Shown here in pieces: positions 1-9,466 of a stretch of 64,000 bases of DNA. The notes below the pieces were generated by a model. The model saw only the letters and a program-made list of their open reading frames with translations, was not told the origin of the DNA and ran no database searches. Source of the DNA: Sphingomonas sp. Leaf17 (GTDB lineage Bacteria; Pseudomonadota; Alphaproteobacteria; Sphingomonadales; Sphingomonadaceae); assembly GCF_001421505.1 (NCBI RefSeq), contig NZ_LMKL01000001.1:372001-436000 (forward strand). Direction: 5' to 3'. Positions within the stretch are counted from its first letter, which is position 1. The number at the start of each line of letters is the position of its first letter. Both the position numbers and the translations under genes were made by a program.

Positions 1-1268
1 GCGATCCGCACTATCGCGATTTCTACATCGTGGTCGACGAGGCCGAGGCGGCAGCGCGCGAGGCCCTGTTGCCACAGGTGTTCCCGACGACCGCGCCGGG
101 CAACTTCACCGTCGTGCCCGCGATGGGCGGCAGCGTATGGACGACCTTCTACCCGTTCCAGTGGGATCTGAACTGGGCGAATCCAGAGGTCATGTTGGCG
201 ATGATCGACACGATGCTGCGGCTCGCCAATCACGGATTCGAGGCGTTCCGCCTCGATTCCACCGCGTTCCTCTGGAAACAGGCGGGGACCGATTGTCGCA
301 ACCTGCCTCAGGCGCACCATATCGTGCGGGCGCTCCGGGCCGCGCTCGATATCGTCGCGCCGGCGACGCTGCTGAAGGCGGAGGCGATTGTGCCGACGGC
401 GTTCGTGCCGCCCTATTTCGGGGCGGATGACGGCGACGGGTTCGAACCCGAATGTCATCTGGTCTACAATAATTCGCTGATGGTGGCGGGCTGGGTCGCG
501 CTGGCCGAACAGTCGGCGGCGCTGCCCGCGGCGATCGTCGCTGCCAGCGGCGGTCTGCCGCGCGGTGCCAACTGGCTGACCTATGCACGGTGTCACGACG
601 ATATCGGCTGGGGTGCGGTGCTCGGCGATCTGCGCGGAATCGACGCCGCCCCCGAAGACCGGCTGACGGTTGCCGCCCGCTTCCTCGAAGGAGCCGGCGA
701 CAGCTGGGCGCGTGGCGAGCCGTTCCAGTCGGATGGGTCGGTGCTTCACGGGACCAACGGCACGTTCGCCTCGCTCGCCGGCCTGGAAATCGCCGGCACC
801 GAGGCCGAGCGTGAGGACGCGCTGCGCCGGATCATGCTGCTGAATGCCCTTGCGATCGCCAGCGGTGGCCTTGCAACGACCTATATGGGCGACGAGGCCG
901 GCATGACGAACGACCAGAGCTACCGCACCGACCCCGACAAGGCGCATGAAGGTCGCTGGGTGCACCGCCCGGCGATGGACTGGTCGTCGCTGGATGGCAC
1001 CGATGCCGCCCGGATATCCGGCGATCTCGCCCGTTTGCGCGCGGCGAGGATCGCCAGCGGCGGTGCGGGGTCGCCGACATGTCTCGCATCGGACGCGGCC
1101 TTTGCGGCACTGCTGGGGATCGGCTGCGGCAAGGACCGCGTGTTCCTCAACTTCTCGGCCCGGCCCGTGCCGGTCGCCGGCGGCGGGGTCGACCGCCTGA
1201 CCGGGCAGCCTGCCCCCGCAATCCTCGAACCATGGCAGGTCATCTGGTTGTCGGGAGCAGACGCATGA
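1..1268 (+). CDS. Amylosucrase (GH13 family), 5' end outside the window
   Basis: Glycoside hydrolase family 13 enzyme that splits sucrose and transfers glucose to a glucan chain or to water. The reading frame is already open at the left edge (DPHYRDFYIV), so the gene starts upstream; about 420 residues are visible. The catalytic nucleophile Asp sits in FRLDS (codon at 255) and the acid/base Glu in LLKAEA (codon at 381); CHDDIGW is the third conserved GH13 segment. The end of the protein carries a small beta domain typical of the C-terminus of GH13 enzymes. The stop overlaps the next start by 4 bp (ATGA), so it is translationally coupled to a sugar transporter. Amylosucrase is favoured over trehalose synthase or sucrose hydrolase by the overall motif pattern, but those close relatives cannot be fully excluded. 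Confidence 0.85.
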   Translation, partial: DPHYRDFYIVVDEAEAAAREALLPQVFPTTAPGNFTVVPAMGGSVWTTFYPFQWDLNWANPEVMLAMIDTMLRLANHGFEAFRLDSTAFLWKQAGTDCRNLPQAHHIVRALRAALDIVAPATLLKAEAIVPTAFVPPYFGADDGDGFEPECHLVYNNSLMVAGWVALAEQSAALPAAIVAASGGLPRGANWLTYARCHDDIGWGAVLGDLRGIDAAPEDRLTVAARFLEGAGDSWARGEPFQSDGSVLHGTNGTFASLAGLEIAGTEAEREDALRRIMLLNALAIASGGLATTYMGDEAGMTNDQSYRTDPDKAHEGRWVHRPAMDWSSLDGTDAARISGDLARLRAARIASGGAGSPTCLASDAAFAALLGIGCGKDRVFLNFSARPVPVAGGGVDRLTGQPAPAILEPWQVIWLSGADA

Positions 1269-2569
1269 AACCCCGGCTGTCACTGGCGCGCATCATCGAG
1301 ATGAACCTGGGGTTCCTCGGGTTGCAATTCTCGTTCGGGCTGCAACAGGCGAACATGGCGCCGATCTACGGCTATCTCGGCGCTGACGAGGCATCGCTGC
1401 CGCTGCTGTGGCTGGCGGGACCGATGACCGGGCTGCTCGTCCAGCCGCTGATCGGCGCGTTGTCCGACAAGACCACCAGTCGCCTCGGCCGGCGGACGCC
1501 GTATTTCCTGGTCGGTGCTGTGCTGTGCAGCCTGTGCCTGCTGGCGATGCCGTACAGCCCGACGCTGTGGGTTGCGGCCAGCCTGTTGTGGATCCTCGAC
1601 GCCGCCAACAACGTCACCATGGAACCCTATCGCGCCTATGTCGGCGACCGGCTGTCGGAGGATCAGCGACCGACCGGGTTCCTGACGCAGGCCGCCTTTA
1701 CCGGGCTTGCCCAGACGCTGTCGTACCTGTCACCGTCGCTGCTCGTTTGGTGGGGCATGGACAAGGACGCGGTGGACGCGAACGGCATTCCCGACATCAC
1801 CCGGATCGCGTTCGTCGTCGGGGCGATCCTGTCGCTGTCGACGATCCTGTGGTCGGTCCTGCGCGTGCCCGAACTGCCGCTGACGCCCGAAGAACGCGCG
1901 GCAATGAACGCCGACACGCTGACTCTTGGCGGAGCATTGCGCGACGTCGTCGCGGCGATCCGCGACATGCCCAAGCCGATGCGGCAGCTTGGGGTCGCGA
2001 TGCTGTGCCAATGGTATGCGATGTTCGCCTATTGGCAGTTCATCGCATTCGCGCTCGCCCGGTCGCTGCACGGCACCGCCGATCCAGCAAGCCAGGGGTT
2101 TCGCGACGCCGCACTGACGGTCGGCCAGGTGGGTGCCTTCTACAACGCGGTCGCGTTCGTGGGCGCGCTCGCGATGGTGCCGATCACGCGGCGTTACGGC
2201 GCACGCGTCGTCCATGCCGCGTGCCTTGCGGCATCCGGCGCGGCGATGCTGGCGATTCCGAGCATCGCCGTCGAAGGCTGGCTGTACCTGCCGATGATCG
2301 GCATCGGCATCGGCTGGGCAAGCATGATGGGCAATCCCTATGTCATGCTCACCGATACCGTGCCGCCGGCGCGGTTCGGCATCTATATGGGCATCTTCAA
2401 CATGTTCATCGTCGTCCCGATGATGATAGAGAGCCTCACCGTGCCGCTGTTCTACCGTCCGCTGCTGGGCGGCGATGCGCGCGGGATGCTGTACGTCGCG
2501 GGGGCGCTGATGCTGGCCGGCACGATCGCGACGTTGCGGGTCGATGCCGGAAACCGCGTCGTTCGGTGA
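1265..2569 (+). CDS. MFS sugar transporter (sucrose/maltose type)
   Basis: Inner-membrane major facilitator of 434 residues with about 12 hydrophobic segments. The loop between helices 2 and 3 reads GALSDKTTSRLGRRTP, the hallmark of the SLC45/GPH-like sucrose and maltose transporters. The ATG at 1265 overlaps the amylosucrase stop. In-frame starts further upstream lie inside the amylosucrase gene and were not used. The coupling suggests that the substrate is sucrose or a glucoside fed to the enzyme upstream. Substrate is inferred from context only. Confidence 0.85.
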   Translation: MKPRLSLARIIEMNLGFLGLQFSFGLQQANMAPIYGYLGADEASLPLLWLAGPMTGLLVQPLIGALSDKTTSRLGRRTPYFLVGAVLCSLCLLAMPYSPTLWVAASLLWILDAANNVTMEPYRAYVGDRLSEDQRPTGFLTQAAFTGLAQTLSYLSPSLLVWWGMDKDAVDANGIPDITRIAFVVGAILSLSTILWSVLRVPELPLTPEERAAMNADTLTLGGALRDVVAAIRDMPKPMRQLGVAMLCQWYAMFAYWQFIAFALARSLHGTADPASQGFRDAALTVGQVGAFYNAVAFVGALAMVPITRRYGARVVHAACLAASGAAMLAIPSIAVEGWLYLPMIGIGIGWASMMGNPYVMLTDTVPPARFGIYMGIFNMFIVVPMMIESLTVPLFYRPLLGGDARGMLYVAGALMLAGTIATLRVDAGNRVVR

Positions 2570-2630
2570 TGGGGAGCGGATCCACGCCGACGTGGCCGCA
2601 TGGTGATACCGCGCAATCGGGGGACGAAGG

Positions 2631-3581
2631 ATGAAACGCATCAGGCCGCTCTGGCTGGCCCTGGCCTTTTTCGGCAGCGCGGCGATGGCCGGCGACGAAC
2701 GACCCGGCGCGGCGTCACCCGGCCATCCGGTCGCCTTGATCGCCGACCCCTTCCTCGAAACCGAAACCGTCCGCCTGTGGCCCGGCCGTGCCGCCGGCGC
2801 GACCGACGACAGCGCGGGTCAGACCCCGACCGTGACCATCGTCCGGCCGCAGCGCGGACAGGCCAACGGCGCGGCGGTCATCGTCGCGCCGGGTGGCGGC
2901 TATGTCGAACTGGCGGGCAACATCGAGGGCAGGCAGGTCGCGGACTGGTTCGCCTCGCGCGGGATCACCGCATTCGTCCTGAAATATCGGATCGGACCGA
3001 CCGCGCGCCTGCCGATCCCGCTGCTCGACGGGGCGCGGGCGATCCGGTTCGCCCGCGCGAACGCCACACGGCTCGGCCTGGATCCGACGCGCATCGGCAT
3101 GATCGGCTTTTCCGCCGGCGGGCATCTCGCGGCAACGACTGCCGCAACCGCGTCGCCGGGCCAGCCGACGTCGTCCGATCCCGTCGAACGCGCGAGCAGC
3201 CGGCCCGACTTCCTCGTGCTCGGCTATCCGTGGCTGGAGGGAACCGCGATCGACGCCAAGGGCCGGTCGCCCTATTGCACCTTCGCCGGCGGCGCGTGCG
3301 ACCCCAGGGCCTATGAACAGTATAGGCCGACGCGATCGGTGACGGCCGCCATGCCACCCGTCTTCATCTTTCATACCAGCAACGATCCGATCGTCGACGC
3401 CCGGGGCATCACGCGATTCTACGACGCCTTGCAGTCGCGGCGCGTACCGGTCGAACTGCACATATTCGCGCTCGGCCGGCACGGCAGCGGGCTTGGCGGC
3501 TCAGACCCCGCCCTTGCCCGCTGGCCGGAGCTGATGGAGCCCTGGCTTCGTGCGCTGGGCATGTTCGACCGCACGCCATGA
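2631..3581 (+). CDS. Exported alpha/beta hydrolase (acetylxylan-esterase-like)
   Basis: Secreted or periplasmic serine esterase of 316 residues. It begins with a cleavable signal peptide (about residues 1-20, ending AAMA). The oxyanion-hole loop is APGGGY, the nucleophile Ser is in GFSAGG, the Asp is probably in SNDPIVDA and the His in GRHGSG. This pattern matches the BD-FAE and endo-1,4-beta-xylanase B-like esterases that deacetylate or deacylate plant sugars. It follows the sugar transporter by 61 bp in the same direction, so it may belong to the same carbohydrate unit. The exact substrate cannot be read from the sequence. Confidence 0.8.
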   Translation: MKRIRPLWLALAFFGSAAMAGDERPGAASPGHPVALIADPFLETETVRLWPGRAAGATDDSAGQTPTVTIVRPQRGQANGAAVIVAPGGGYVELAGNIEGRQVADWFASRGITAFVLKYRIGPTARLPIPLLDGARAIRFARANATRLGLDPTRIGMIGFSAGGHLAATTAATASPGQPTSSDPVERASSRPDFLVLGYPWLEGTAIDAKGRSPYCTFAGGACDPRAYEQYRPTRSVTAAMPPVFIFHTSNDPIVDARGITRFYDALQSRRVPVELHIFALGRHGSGLGGSDPALARWPELMEPWLRALGMFDRTP

Positions 3582-3782
3582 CGCCCCGGACCGCCGATGC
3601 CGCACGCGGGCCATGCATCGCCTGATCCGGCGCACGGCCTTACGGCGTGGCATATGCCGGGCGTAATCCGCGATGACTAAGGATCCAACCAGCATCGGGT
3701 GCAGAACCCTGAAGGCCGGTCCGTCCCGTAAGCGGCCGATCGTGGAGCGGGCGACCCGGCCACGCCAGTCCGGCTCCACCAT

Positions 3783-4193
3783 TCAGCCGAGCATATCGAC
3801 GATCATGCCCTTGTCGGACAGCGACGCAGGTCGTTCGCGTTGCGGGATCGCCCGCGACAGGTCGTCGGTGTTCTTGATCTCGCGCAGCGTTTCGGAGGAA
3901 CCGTCGCTATAGGCGACGACCGTGATCCGCATGGATCCTGCGTCGGTCGTACGCTGGTCGACGATCGTCTTGCGCGTGTTCTGGACCGACGCTTCGGGTG
4001 ATGTACCGCCGTCCGACGTCCCGGCTTTTGCCGGCCCGGCGGCGCCGGTCAGACCCGCGCCCGCCTTTGCGCGCGCGCCGGCACGGTCGGATGCCCCGCT
4101 GCCGTCTTGCGGGATCAGACTCGCGACAGGCCGCTCCAGCAGGGTCGGCGTGATCCGCGTGCGCAGATTTGACGGAGGAGGTATAGTCAGCAT
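3783..4193 (-). CDS. Hypothetical protein, weakly supported
   Basis: A 136-residue frame with an Ala/Gly/Pro-rich low-complexity middle and a more ordered C-terminus (ITVVAYSDGSSETL, then KGMIVDML at the very end). I do not recognise a family. The start at 4193 is chosen because the longer frame gives a basic, unstructured N-terminus; no clear Shine-Dalgarno sequence precedes either start. Opposite-strand frames here look like shadows. It stands alone between the esterase gene and a tRNA. The C-terminal third looks like real protein, the rest less so. Confidence 0.4.
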   Translation of the reverse strand: MLTIPPPSNLRTRITPTLLERPVASLIPQDGSGASDRAGARAKAGAGLTGAAGPAKAGTSDGGTSPEASVQNTRKTIVDQRTTDAGSMRITVVAYSDGSSETLREIKNTDDLSRAIPQRERPASLSDKGMIVDMLG

Positions 4194-4500
4194 GTCATGG
4201 TAACGACCAAAGCATGGCCCGCTTAACGCCCGATCCGTCCCGTGCCCGACTGTCGTCCGAACAACAGCCGTGTGGATCGTCCGGCCCTGTACCGGAGCTT
4301 GGCACGTCATCGGCGCGAGCGGTCGCGCGATCCGGCCCGATCCAGATCATCAGAGACGGCCCCTTCCCGCGCCATGTCCCTGGACCGGCGAGGCTGGACG
4401 ATGCGCGTCGAGGTATCGCAGCCCGATCGTTATCACGGCCCACTCGTTATCAAGGCAACGACGCGGTGCCGGCTGACGGACTATCGCTTGAAAAGGAAAA
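4194..4500. other. Intergenic stretch with no recognised feature
   Basis: About 300 bp between the weak hypothetical gene and tRNA-Ser. Overlapping frames exist on both strands, but none has a family-like sequence or a good ribosome binding site. Promoters for the tRNA would be expected on its other side (above 4590). I see no hairpin terminator or repeat here. Confidence 0.4.
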
Positions 4501-4590
<90 letters not shown>

Positions 4591-4715
4591 GCAGAAGGAC
4601 GGCCATGCCCGAAAAGGACAGGACCAGTCGGTCGAGGGCGCGCCTCTAACCCAGTCATTCGGGCGGCACAAGTCCCCGTGCTTGTGCGCTGCAAAATAAC
4701 CACTAGATTGTCGGC

Positions 4716-5096
4716 ATGCCCCGCCATGACCTGCCCGACCTTGCCGCGCGCAACGGTGTCGACGCGCCGCCTGTCCTGCACGCCCGCTTTTCGATCGGCG
4801 ATGTCGTGCGCCACCGCCTGTTCGACTTTCGCGGGGTGATCTTTGACGTCGACCCCGTCTTTGCCAACAGCGACGAATGGTATGATTCGATTCCCGCTGC
4901 GATCCGCCCGGAAAAAGACCAGCCCTTCTACCACCTGCTCGCCGAAAACGCGGAGTCGAGCTATGTCGCCTATGTCAGCCAACAGAACCTGATCGTCGAC
5001 GACAGCGACGAACCGGTCGATCATCCGGCCATTCCCGGCCTGTTCACCGGCTTTACCGATGGCCGCTACCAGTTGCGGGCGAACCACCGCCACTAA
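4716..5096 (+). CDS. hspQ: Heat shock protein HspQ (hemimethylated-DNA-binding family)
   Basis: A 126-residue YccV/HspQ-family protein. The core FSIGDVVRHRLFDFRGVIFD, the segment around DEWYDSIP, and QPFYHLL followed by YVSQQNL are the conserved parts of this family. In enterobacteria HspQ promotes turnover of DnaA and acts as a Lon substrate and specificity factor; the role in alphaproteobacteria is inferred. It stands alone, convergent with the TonB receptor gene. No strong ribosome binding site is visible, but no other start fits. Confidence 0.88.
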   Translation: MPRHDLPDLAARNGVDAPPVLHARFSIGDVVRHRLFDFRGVIFDVDPVFANSDEWYDSIPAAIRPEKDQPFYHLLAENAESSYVAYVSQQNLIVDDSDEPVDHPAIPGLFTGFTDGRYQLRANHRH

Positions 5097-5133
5097 GGCC
5101 CTCCCCGCTCATCCCCACGGACAGCGCAAGGGA

Positions 5134-5166
5134 AAGGGACGACACGTTCGCCACGCGCCGTCCCTT
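5134..5166. terminator. Possible bidirectional terminator between hspQ and the TonB receptor gene
   Basis: An 8-bp perfect inverted repeat (AAGGGACG at 5134-5141 and CGTCCCTT at 5159-5166) in the 78-bp gap between two convergent genes. The loop is 17 nt and there is no long T tract on either side, so termination is plausible but not strong. Confidence 0.4.
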
Positions 5167-5174
5167 CCGCCACG

Positions 5175-7787
5175 TCAGAAGCCGACCGAAGCCCGCGCGT
5201 ACAGGAACCGGCCGTTGAAGCCGAACGGCGACTGGCTGGAATAGGGCAGGAAATACCCGTTGGTGCCGAACGCGCCGCCGATCGGCGTGGTGTCGGGATA
5301 GACATCGAACAGATTGTCCGCACCGATCGCCAGTTCTAGCGCCTTCATCGGCTTGATGCGGATCTCGGCATCGGTCACCCATTTCGGCGAGAGGTAGAAA
5401 TCACCAGCCCCGGCCCCCGGCGCCAGCGCAAGATTGGTCGAACTGCCGGCGATGAACACCTGCCCATAGCGGTTGGTCCGCGCGGTGGCCGACACGATGC
5501 CCAGATCCCAGTCGAGCGCCAGATTGATCTTGGTCTTGGGCTGGCCCAGCGTCAGGCGATAGGATTCGGTCCGCCCGAACAGCGTCAGCCCCGACAGCGA
5601 CGGCAGGACCGCACGGCCGGTGATCGACTGTTCGTTATAGTTGAACCCGGCGGTCAGGCGGAACGTCCCCGCCCCGAACTCCGGCACGCGGTAGGTGCCG
5701 ATCACGTCCACCCCTTGCGTCTTGGTATCGACGCCGTTGACGAAGAACCGCGCCGAACTCACCCCCGTGATGCCCGACGACGCCAGCAGGGTGGTGACCG
5801 CCGCCCCTTGCAGGTTTTCGGTCAGCACCACCCGGTCGCGGATCTTGATGTTGTAGTAATCGGCGGTCACGCTGAACCCGGGGATCGGGTCGACCGTGAT
5901 GCCGCCGCCGAAGTTGGTCGCCTTTTCAGCGGTCAGCGGCTTGGACCCCAGCGCCACCGCGACCGGGGCCGACACCGGCACCGTCAGGATGTCGATCAGC
6001 GTCCCGTTGACGTTGTTGGTCGAGGTCGTCGCGAAATATTGCTGGGCAAGGCTCGGCGCGCGGAAGCCGGTCGAGATCGACCCGCGCAACGCGACGCCCG
6101 CGAACAGCTGCAACCGGCCGGCCAGCTTGCCGTTCACCGTGTCGCCGAAATCGCTGTAATGTTCGTACCGTCCCGCCGCCTGCACCGTCAGCGCGTCGGT
6201 GATGTCGCTGTCGACCTCCAGATAGGCGGCATAGCTGTTGCGCGACACGTCGACCTGGTTTTCGGGGCGGAAGCCGGGGAACACCTGCGCGCCGCCGGGC
6301 GCGCCATTGGCGATGAACGGCCCGTTCTGATAGCTGGGGACGTCGCCGGCGGTGATCTTGAAGTTCTCGTTGCGATATTCGCCACCGAAGGCGAGGCCCA
6401 GCGACTTGACGAAACCGACGTCGAACTTGTGGCTGATGTCCAGATTGGCGACGGTCTGCCCGGCTGCCAGCCCACCGGCATCGAACAGGTTCGGGCTGGC
6501 CGCGCCCAACGACACGTTCAGGCTGTTGGCGGTCGTATATTGCAGCTGGTTGGAGCCGTAGACGACCGACAGGTCGGCGTTCCAGCCGTCGGCGAACTCG
6601 GTCTTGGCCCCGACCGAGCCCGACACGTCCTCGATCTCGCTTTCGATGAACGGCAGGAATCCGTCGGCATAATAGGGCACGAACGTCGTCGTCGAGGCCG
6701 AGAAATTACGGTTGCGCGCGTCATTGGACCGGCGGAAGAAGCCCGCGCCGCTGCCGTCGCGGATGCCGTAGCTGCCGAACGCATACAGATCGACCGGCCC
6801 CAGCGTGTAGCCGGCGTTCAGGAACAGGTTCAGGTCCTGCGTCTCGCCGTCGCCATAGCGGTGGTTGTAGCGGTTGATCGTCAGTTCGCGCGCGTCGCCG
6901 ACCGTCGCATATTGCCGGCGCGGATCCGGACCGGAGCGGTTCGTCGCCTGGCGGTCGCGGAACTGGCTGGTGAACACGAAATAGCCGTCCTCGCCTACCG
7001 GCAGGCCGATGCTGCTGGCCAGCGTCAGCGTGTCGCCGTCATGCCGGACCCGGTCCTCGCCGGTGCGGTTCAGCTGCAGGATGTTGGCCCCGCTGTTCGC
7101 GCCGGGAATGACGACGACCGGCAGGCCGTTCGCGCCCGTGGCGACGCCGGCGATTTCCTCCACCCCGTCCATCTTCGTGCGGTACTGGCCGTATGTCACC
7201 GATCCGCGCACGCCGACCTTGCGCGACAGCTGGATGTTGATGACGCCGGCGATCGCGTCGGACCCGTAGATCGACGACGCGCCGTCGCGCAGCACCTCGA
7301 TCCGGTCGATCGCGATCGGCGGGATCTCGTTCAGGTCGACCGCCGACGATCCGCGCCCGACCGACCCGTTCAGGTTGAGCAGCGCCGACTGGTGCCGCCG
7401 CTTGCCGTTGACCAGCACCAGCGTCTGGTCGGGGGCCAGACCGCGCAGCGTCGCCGGGCGCAGCGAATCGGTGCCGTCGGTCAGCGACGGCTGCGGGAAA
7501 TTGAAGCTGGGGACGAGCTGGTTCAGCAGCTTGGCCGTTTCGGTATAGCCGCCCTGGTTCAGCGTATCGCCGCCGATGACGTCGACCGGCACCGGGCTGT
7601 CGGCCAGCGTGCGTCCGCCGATGCGGCTGCCGGTGACGATGATCTCCTGCCCCGGATCGGCCTGTTCCGCCGGCTCGACGGATTCGGGCGCGACCGGCGG
7701 CGCGGTCGTCACCTGCGCCTGGGCCGGCAGCGCGAGCGCCAGCGTGGACGCGGTGACCGACAACAGCGCGATAAGCGTAGGTCGCAT
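5175..7787 (-). CDS. TonB-dependent outer-membrane receptor
   Basis: Outer-membrane active-transport barrel of 870 residues. It has a signal peptide (about 1-25, ending AQAQ), a plug domain opening with the TonB-box-like EIIVTGSRI, the plug motif VLVNGKRR, and a beta-barrel ending in an aromatic residue (ASVGF). The start at 7787 is preceded by GGGGGAA at a good distance; a start 15 bp upstream is possible. The plug with MFVxV-type sequence is of the kind common in sphingomonads for oligosaccharides, peptides or aromatics. No transporter or regulator adjoins it, so the substrate is unknown. Confidence 0.92.
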   Translation of the reverse strand: MRPTLIALLSVTASTLALALPAQAQVTTAPPVAPESVEPAEQADPGQEIIVTGSRIGGRTLADSPVPVDVIGGDTLNQGGYTETAKLLNQLVPSFNFPQPSLTDGTDSLRPATLRGLAPDQTLVLVNGKRRHQSALLNLNGSVGRGSSAVDLNEIPPIAIDRIEVLRDGASSIYGSDAIAGVINIQLSRKVGVRGSVTYGQYRTKMDGVEEIAGVATGANGLPVVVIPGANSGANILQLNRTGEDRVRHDGDTLTLASSIGLPVGEDGYFVFTSQFRDRQATNRSGPDPRRQYATVGDARELTINRYNHRYGDGETQDLNLFLNAGYTLGPVDLYAFGSYGIRDGSGAGFFRRSNDARNRNFSASTTTFVPYYADGFLPFIESEIEDVSGSVGAKTEFADGWNADLSVVYGSNQLQYTTANSLNVSLGAASPNLFDAGGLAAGQTVANLDISHKFDVGFVKSLGLAFGGEYRNENFKITAGDVPSYQNGPFIANGAPGGAQVFPGFRPENQVDVSRNSYAAYLEVDSDITDALTVQAAGRYEHYSDFGDTVNGKLAGRLQLFAGVALRGSISTGFRAPSLAQQYFATTSTNNVNGTLIDILTVPVSAPVAVALGSKPLTAEKATNFGGGITVDPIPGFSVTADYYNIKIRDRVVLTENLQGAAVTTLLASSGITGVSSARFFVNGVDTKTQGVDVIGTYRVPEFGAGTFRLTAGFNYNEQSITGRAVLPSLSGLTLFGRTESYRLTLGQPKTKINLALDWDLGIVSATARTNRYGQVFIAGSSTNLALAPGAGAGDFYLSPKWVTDAEIRIKPMKALELAIGADNLFDVYPDTTPIGGAFGTNGYFLPYSSQSPFGFNGRFLYARASVGF

Positions 7788-7969
7788 ACGATATTCCCCC
7801 ATTTGGTAATTCACGGCTACCCTACCGCGGTTTCTCCGACACATTATGACAGATCGGGGACACGACAAGCCTGTGATCGGCCGGCGGCGCGGTATTGCGT
7901 TTACGCTGTTGCCGCAGCGCAACAATCACGAAATGTGACATTGCCCACCACGACTCACCGCGTGATCGG

Positions 7970-7998
7970 TTGACAGGCGCGCCCACCTCGCCTAGCTG
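7970..7998 (+). promoter_or_regulatory. Probable housekeeping promoter for rplU-rpmA
   Basis: A TTGACA box at 7970-7975 followed after 17 bp by TAGCTG at 7993-7998, upstream of rplU in an otherwise gene-free 274-bp divergent region. A short inverted repeat (TGGCCC and GGGCCA, near 8000-8023) follows and would lie in the leader of the ribosomal-protein mRNA. Confidence 0.5.
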
Positions 7999-8061
7999 GC
8001 CCTTCTTTCCGCAGGGCCATCGGTCCGGGCGGGTATTGGTATTTTGAAAGTGATGAGGCCC

Positions 8062-8403
8062 ATGTTCGCTATCGTGCGCACGGGCGGCAAGCAATATCGC
8101 GTCGCCGCCGGAGACAGAATCGTTGTCGAGAAGATGGACGGCGAAGCCGGCCAGTCGGTGACCCTCGCCGATGTTCTGCTCGCCGGCACCGGTGGCGAAC
8201 TGCAGTCGGTCGATGGCCTGACCGTCGCCGCAGAGATCGTCGCTCAGGCGAAGGCCGACAAGGTCATCGTCTTCAAGAAGCGTCGTCGTCATAACTATCG
8301 TCGCAAGAACGGCCATCGCCAGCGCCACACGATTCTGAAGATCGTCGCGATCGGTGACCACAAGGCGGACACCGCGGGCGAAGCCCCGGCCGCTCAGGCG
8401 TAA
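8062..8403 (+). CDS. rplU: 50S ribosomal protein L21
   Basis: Large-subunit ribosomal protein of 113 residues that binds 23S r[17 protein letters not shown] is the canonical N-terminus, so the ATG at 8062 is used rather than two starts 9 and 18 bp upstream. The conserved RNA-binding part [16 protein letters not shown] lies near residues 73-88, followed by a short Ala-rich tail. It is followed after 13 bp by rpmA, the usual partner. Confidence 0.97.
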   Translation: MFAIVRTGGKQYRVAAGDRIVVEKMDGEAGQSVTLADVLLAGTGGELQSVDGLTVAAEIVAQAKADKVIVFKKRRRHNYRRKNGHRQRHTILKIVAIGDHKADTAGEAPAAQA

Positions 8404-8416
8404 GGAGTAGCTTCTC

Positions 8417-8686
8417 ATGGCACATAAGAAAGCAGGCGGTTCTTCGCGCAACGGTCGTGACTCGGCTGGCCGTCGTCTCGGCGTGAAGAAGTTCGGCGGG
8501 CAGGAATGCGTCGCCGGCAACATCCTCGTGCGTCAGCGCGGGACGAAATTCTATCCGGGCCGCAATGTCGGCATCGGCACCGACCACACGCTGTTCTCGC
8601 TCGTCGATGGCCGTGTCGTGTTCAGCGTCGGCAAACTGGGCCGCAAGTTCTGCTCGGTCGAGATGCCGGCGATCGCCGCCGAATAA
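8417..8686 (+). CDS. rpmA: 50S ribosomal protein L27
   Basis: Large-subunit protein of 89 residues whose N-terminus reaches the peptidyl transferase centre. It starts [16 protein letters not shown], the form without the cleaved N-terminal extension seen in Firmicutes. A GGAG-type ribosome binding site lies just upstream (AAGGAGTAG). It is cotranscribed with rplU and is followed by a strong intrinsic terminator. Confidence 0.97.
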   Translation: MAHKKAGGSSRNGRDSAGRRLGVKKFGGQECVAGNILVRQRGTKFYPGRNVGIGTDHTLFSLVDGRVVFSVGKLGRKFCSVEMPAIAAE

Positions 8687-8745
8687 CAGGGTAACCAGCC
8701 GGGTTGCCCACCAGGGTGACCCGGGTCCGCGTAAAGCGGCAACCG

Positions 8746-8782
8746 AAAAAGGGAGACGGGTCACCCCGGCTCCCTTTTTTTT
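8746..8782 (+). terminator. Intrinsic terminator of rplU-rpmA
   Basis: A stem of ten base pairs with one mismatch (GGGAGACGGG at 8751-8760, CCCGGCTCCC at 8765-8774), a TCAC loop, an upstream A tract and eight T residues (8775-8782). A classic rho-independent terminator. Confidence 0.92.
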
Positions 8783-8861
8783 CGTGCTCCCTCCCCCGCT
8801 TGTCGCGAACACGTCATCCCGATGTGTCAGCGGCCGTGCAACGCGACGAGGAGAGACGAAG

Positions 8862-9410
8862 ATGTTCGCGCGGACAAAGAGACTGACCCTGCGGCCGGCA
8901 TGGCCGGAGGACGCCGACCGGCTCGCCGCCATGATTCAGCATGAGGCGGTGGCGGGCATGCTCGCACGCGCCCCCTTCCCCTGTGACGTCGCGGACGCGC
9001 GCGCGTTCATCACCGCCCCGCGGGGGGTACATGACATTGCCTGGCTGGTGTTCACGCATGACGGGGGATATCCGGCAATGATCGGCGGGATCGGCCTGTG
9101 GGCCAGCGGCGACGCGCATGAAATCGGCTATTGGATCACGCCCCACGCCTGGGGTCGCGGCTACGCGACCGAGGCCGCGCGCGCGGTGATCGAAACCGCC
9201 CGCGACGCCCTGCCCGTCCACCGCATCATCGCCCGTCACCGCGCCGACAACCCGGCCTCCGCCCGCGTCCTGCACAAGCTGGGCTTCCGGGCTACCGGCC
9301 GGACTGAGTCGTTCGCGTCGGTCGCCCAACCTGCACCGGTCGACACGGCACTCCTGGAACTGACCTTGCGCGATGAGGACCAGACGCCGTCGATGCCGCT
9401 GGCGGCGTGA
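8862..9410 (+). CDS. GNAT family N-acetyltransferase (RimJ/RimL-like)
   Basis: A 182-residue acetyltransferase. RLTLRPAWPEDA at the N-terminus, the acetyl-CoA loop region EIGYWITPHAWGRGYATEA and the end motif NPASARVLHKLGF are typical of the RimJ/RimL-type GNAT fold. The start at 8862 has the ribosome binding site GAGGAGAG. A GNAT gene between rpmA and obgE recurs in related genomes, as far as I recall. The substrate (N-terminal amine of a protein, or a small molecule) is unknown. Confidence 0.88.
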   Translation: MFARTKRLTLRPAWPEDADRLAAMIQHEAVAGMLARAPFPCDVADARAFITAPRGVHDIAWLVFTHDGGYPAMIGGIGLWASGDAHEIGYWITPHAWGRGYATEAARAVIETARDALPVHRIIARHRADNPASARVLHKLGFRATGRTESFASVAQPAPVDTALLELTLRDEDQTPSMPLAA

Positions 9411-9466
9411 CACGACCTCCGGTTGACGATATCTCAGCCGGCCTCCACGCCCGAGAGATCCCCGTG

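Noticed and set aside
5715..7973. Very long open frame opposite the TonB receptor gene.
   Set aside because: Rich in Arg, Gln, Asp and Val in the pattern of antisense to a high-GC gene; no family features. The receptor on the other strand is unmistakable.
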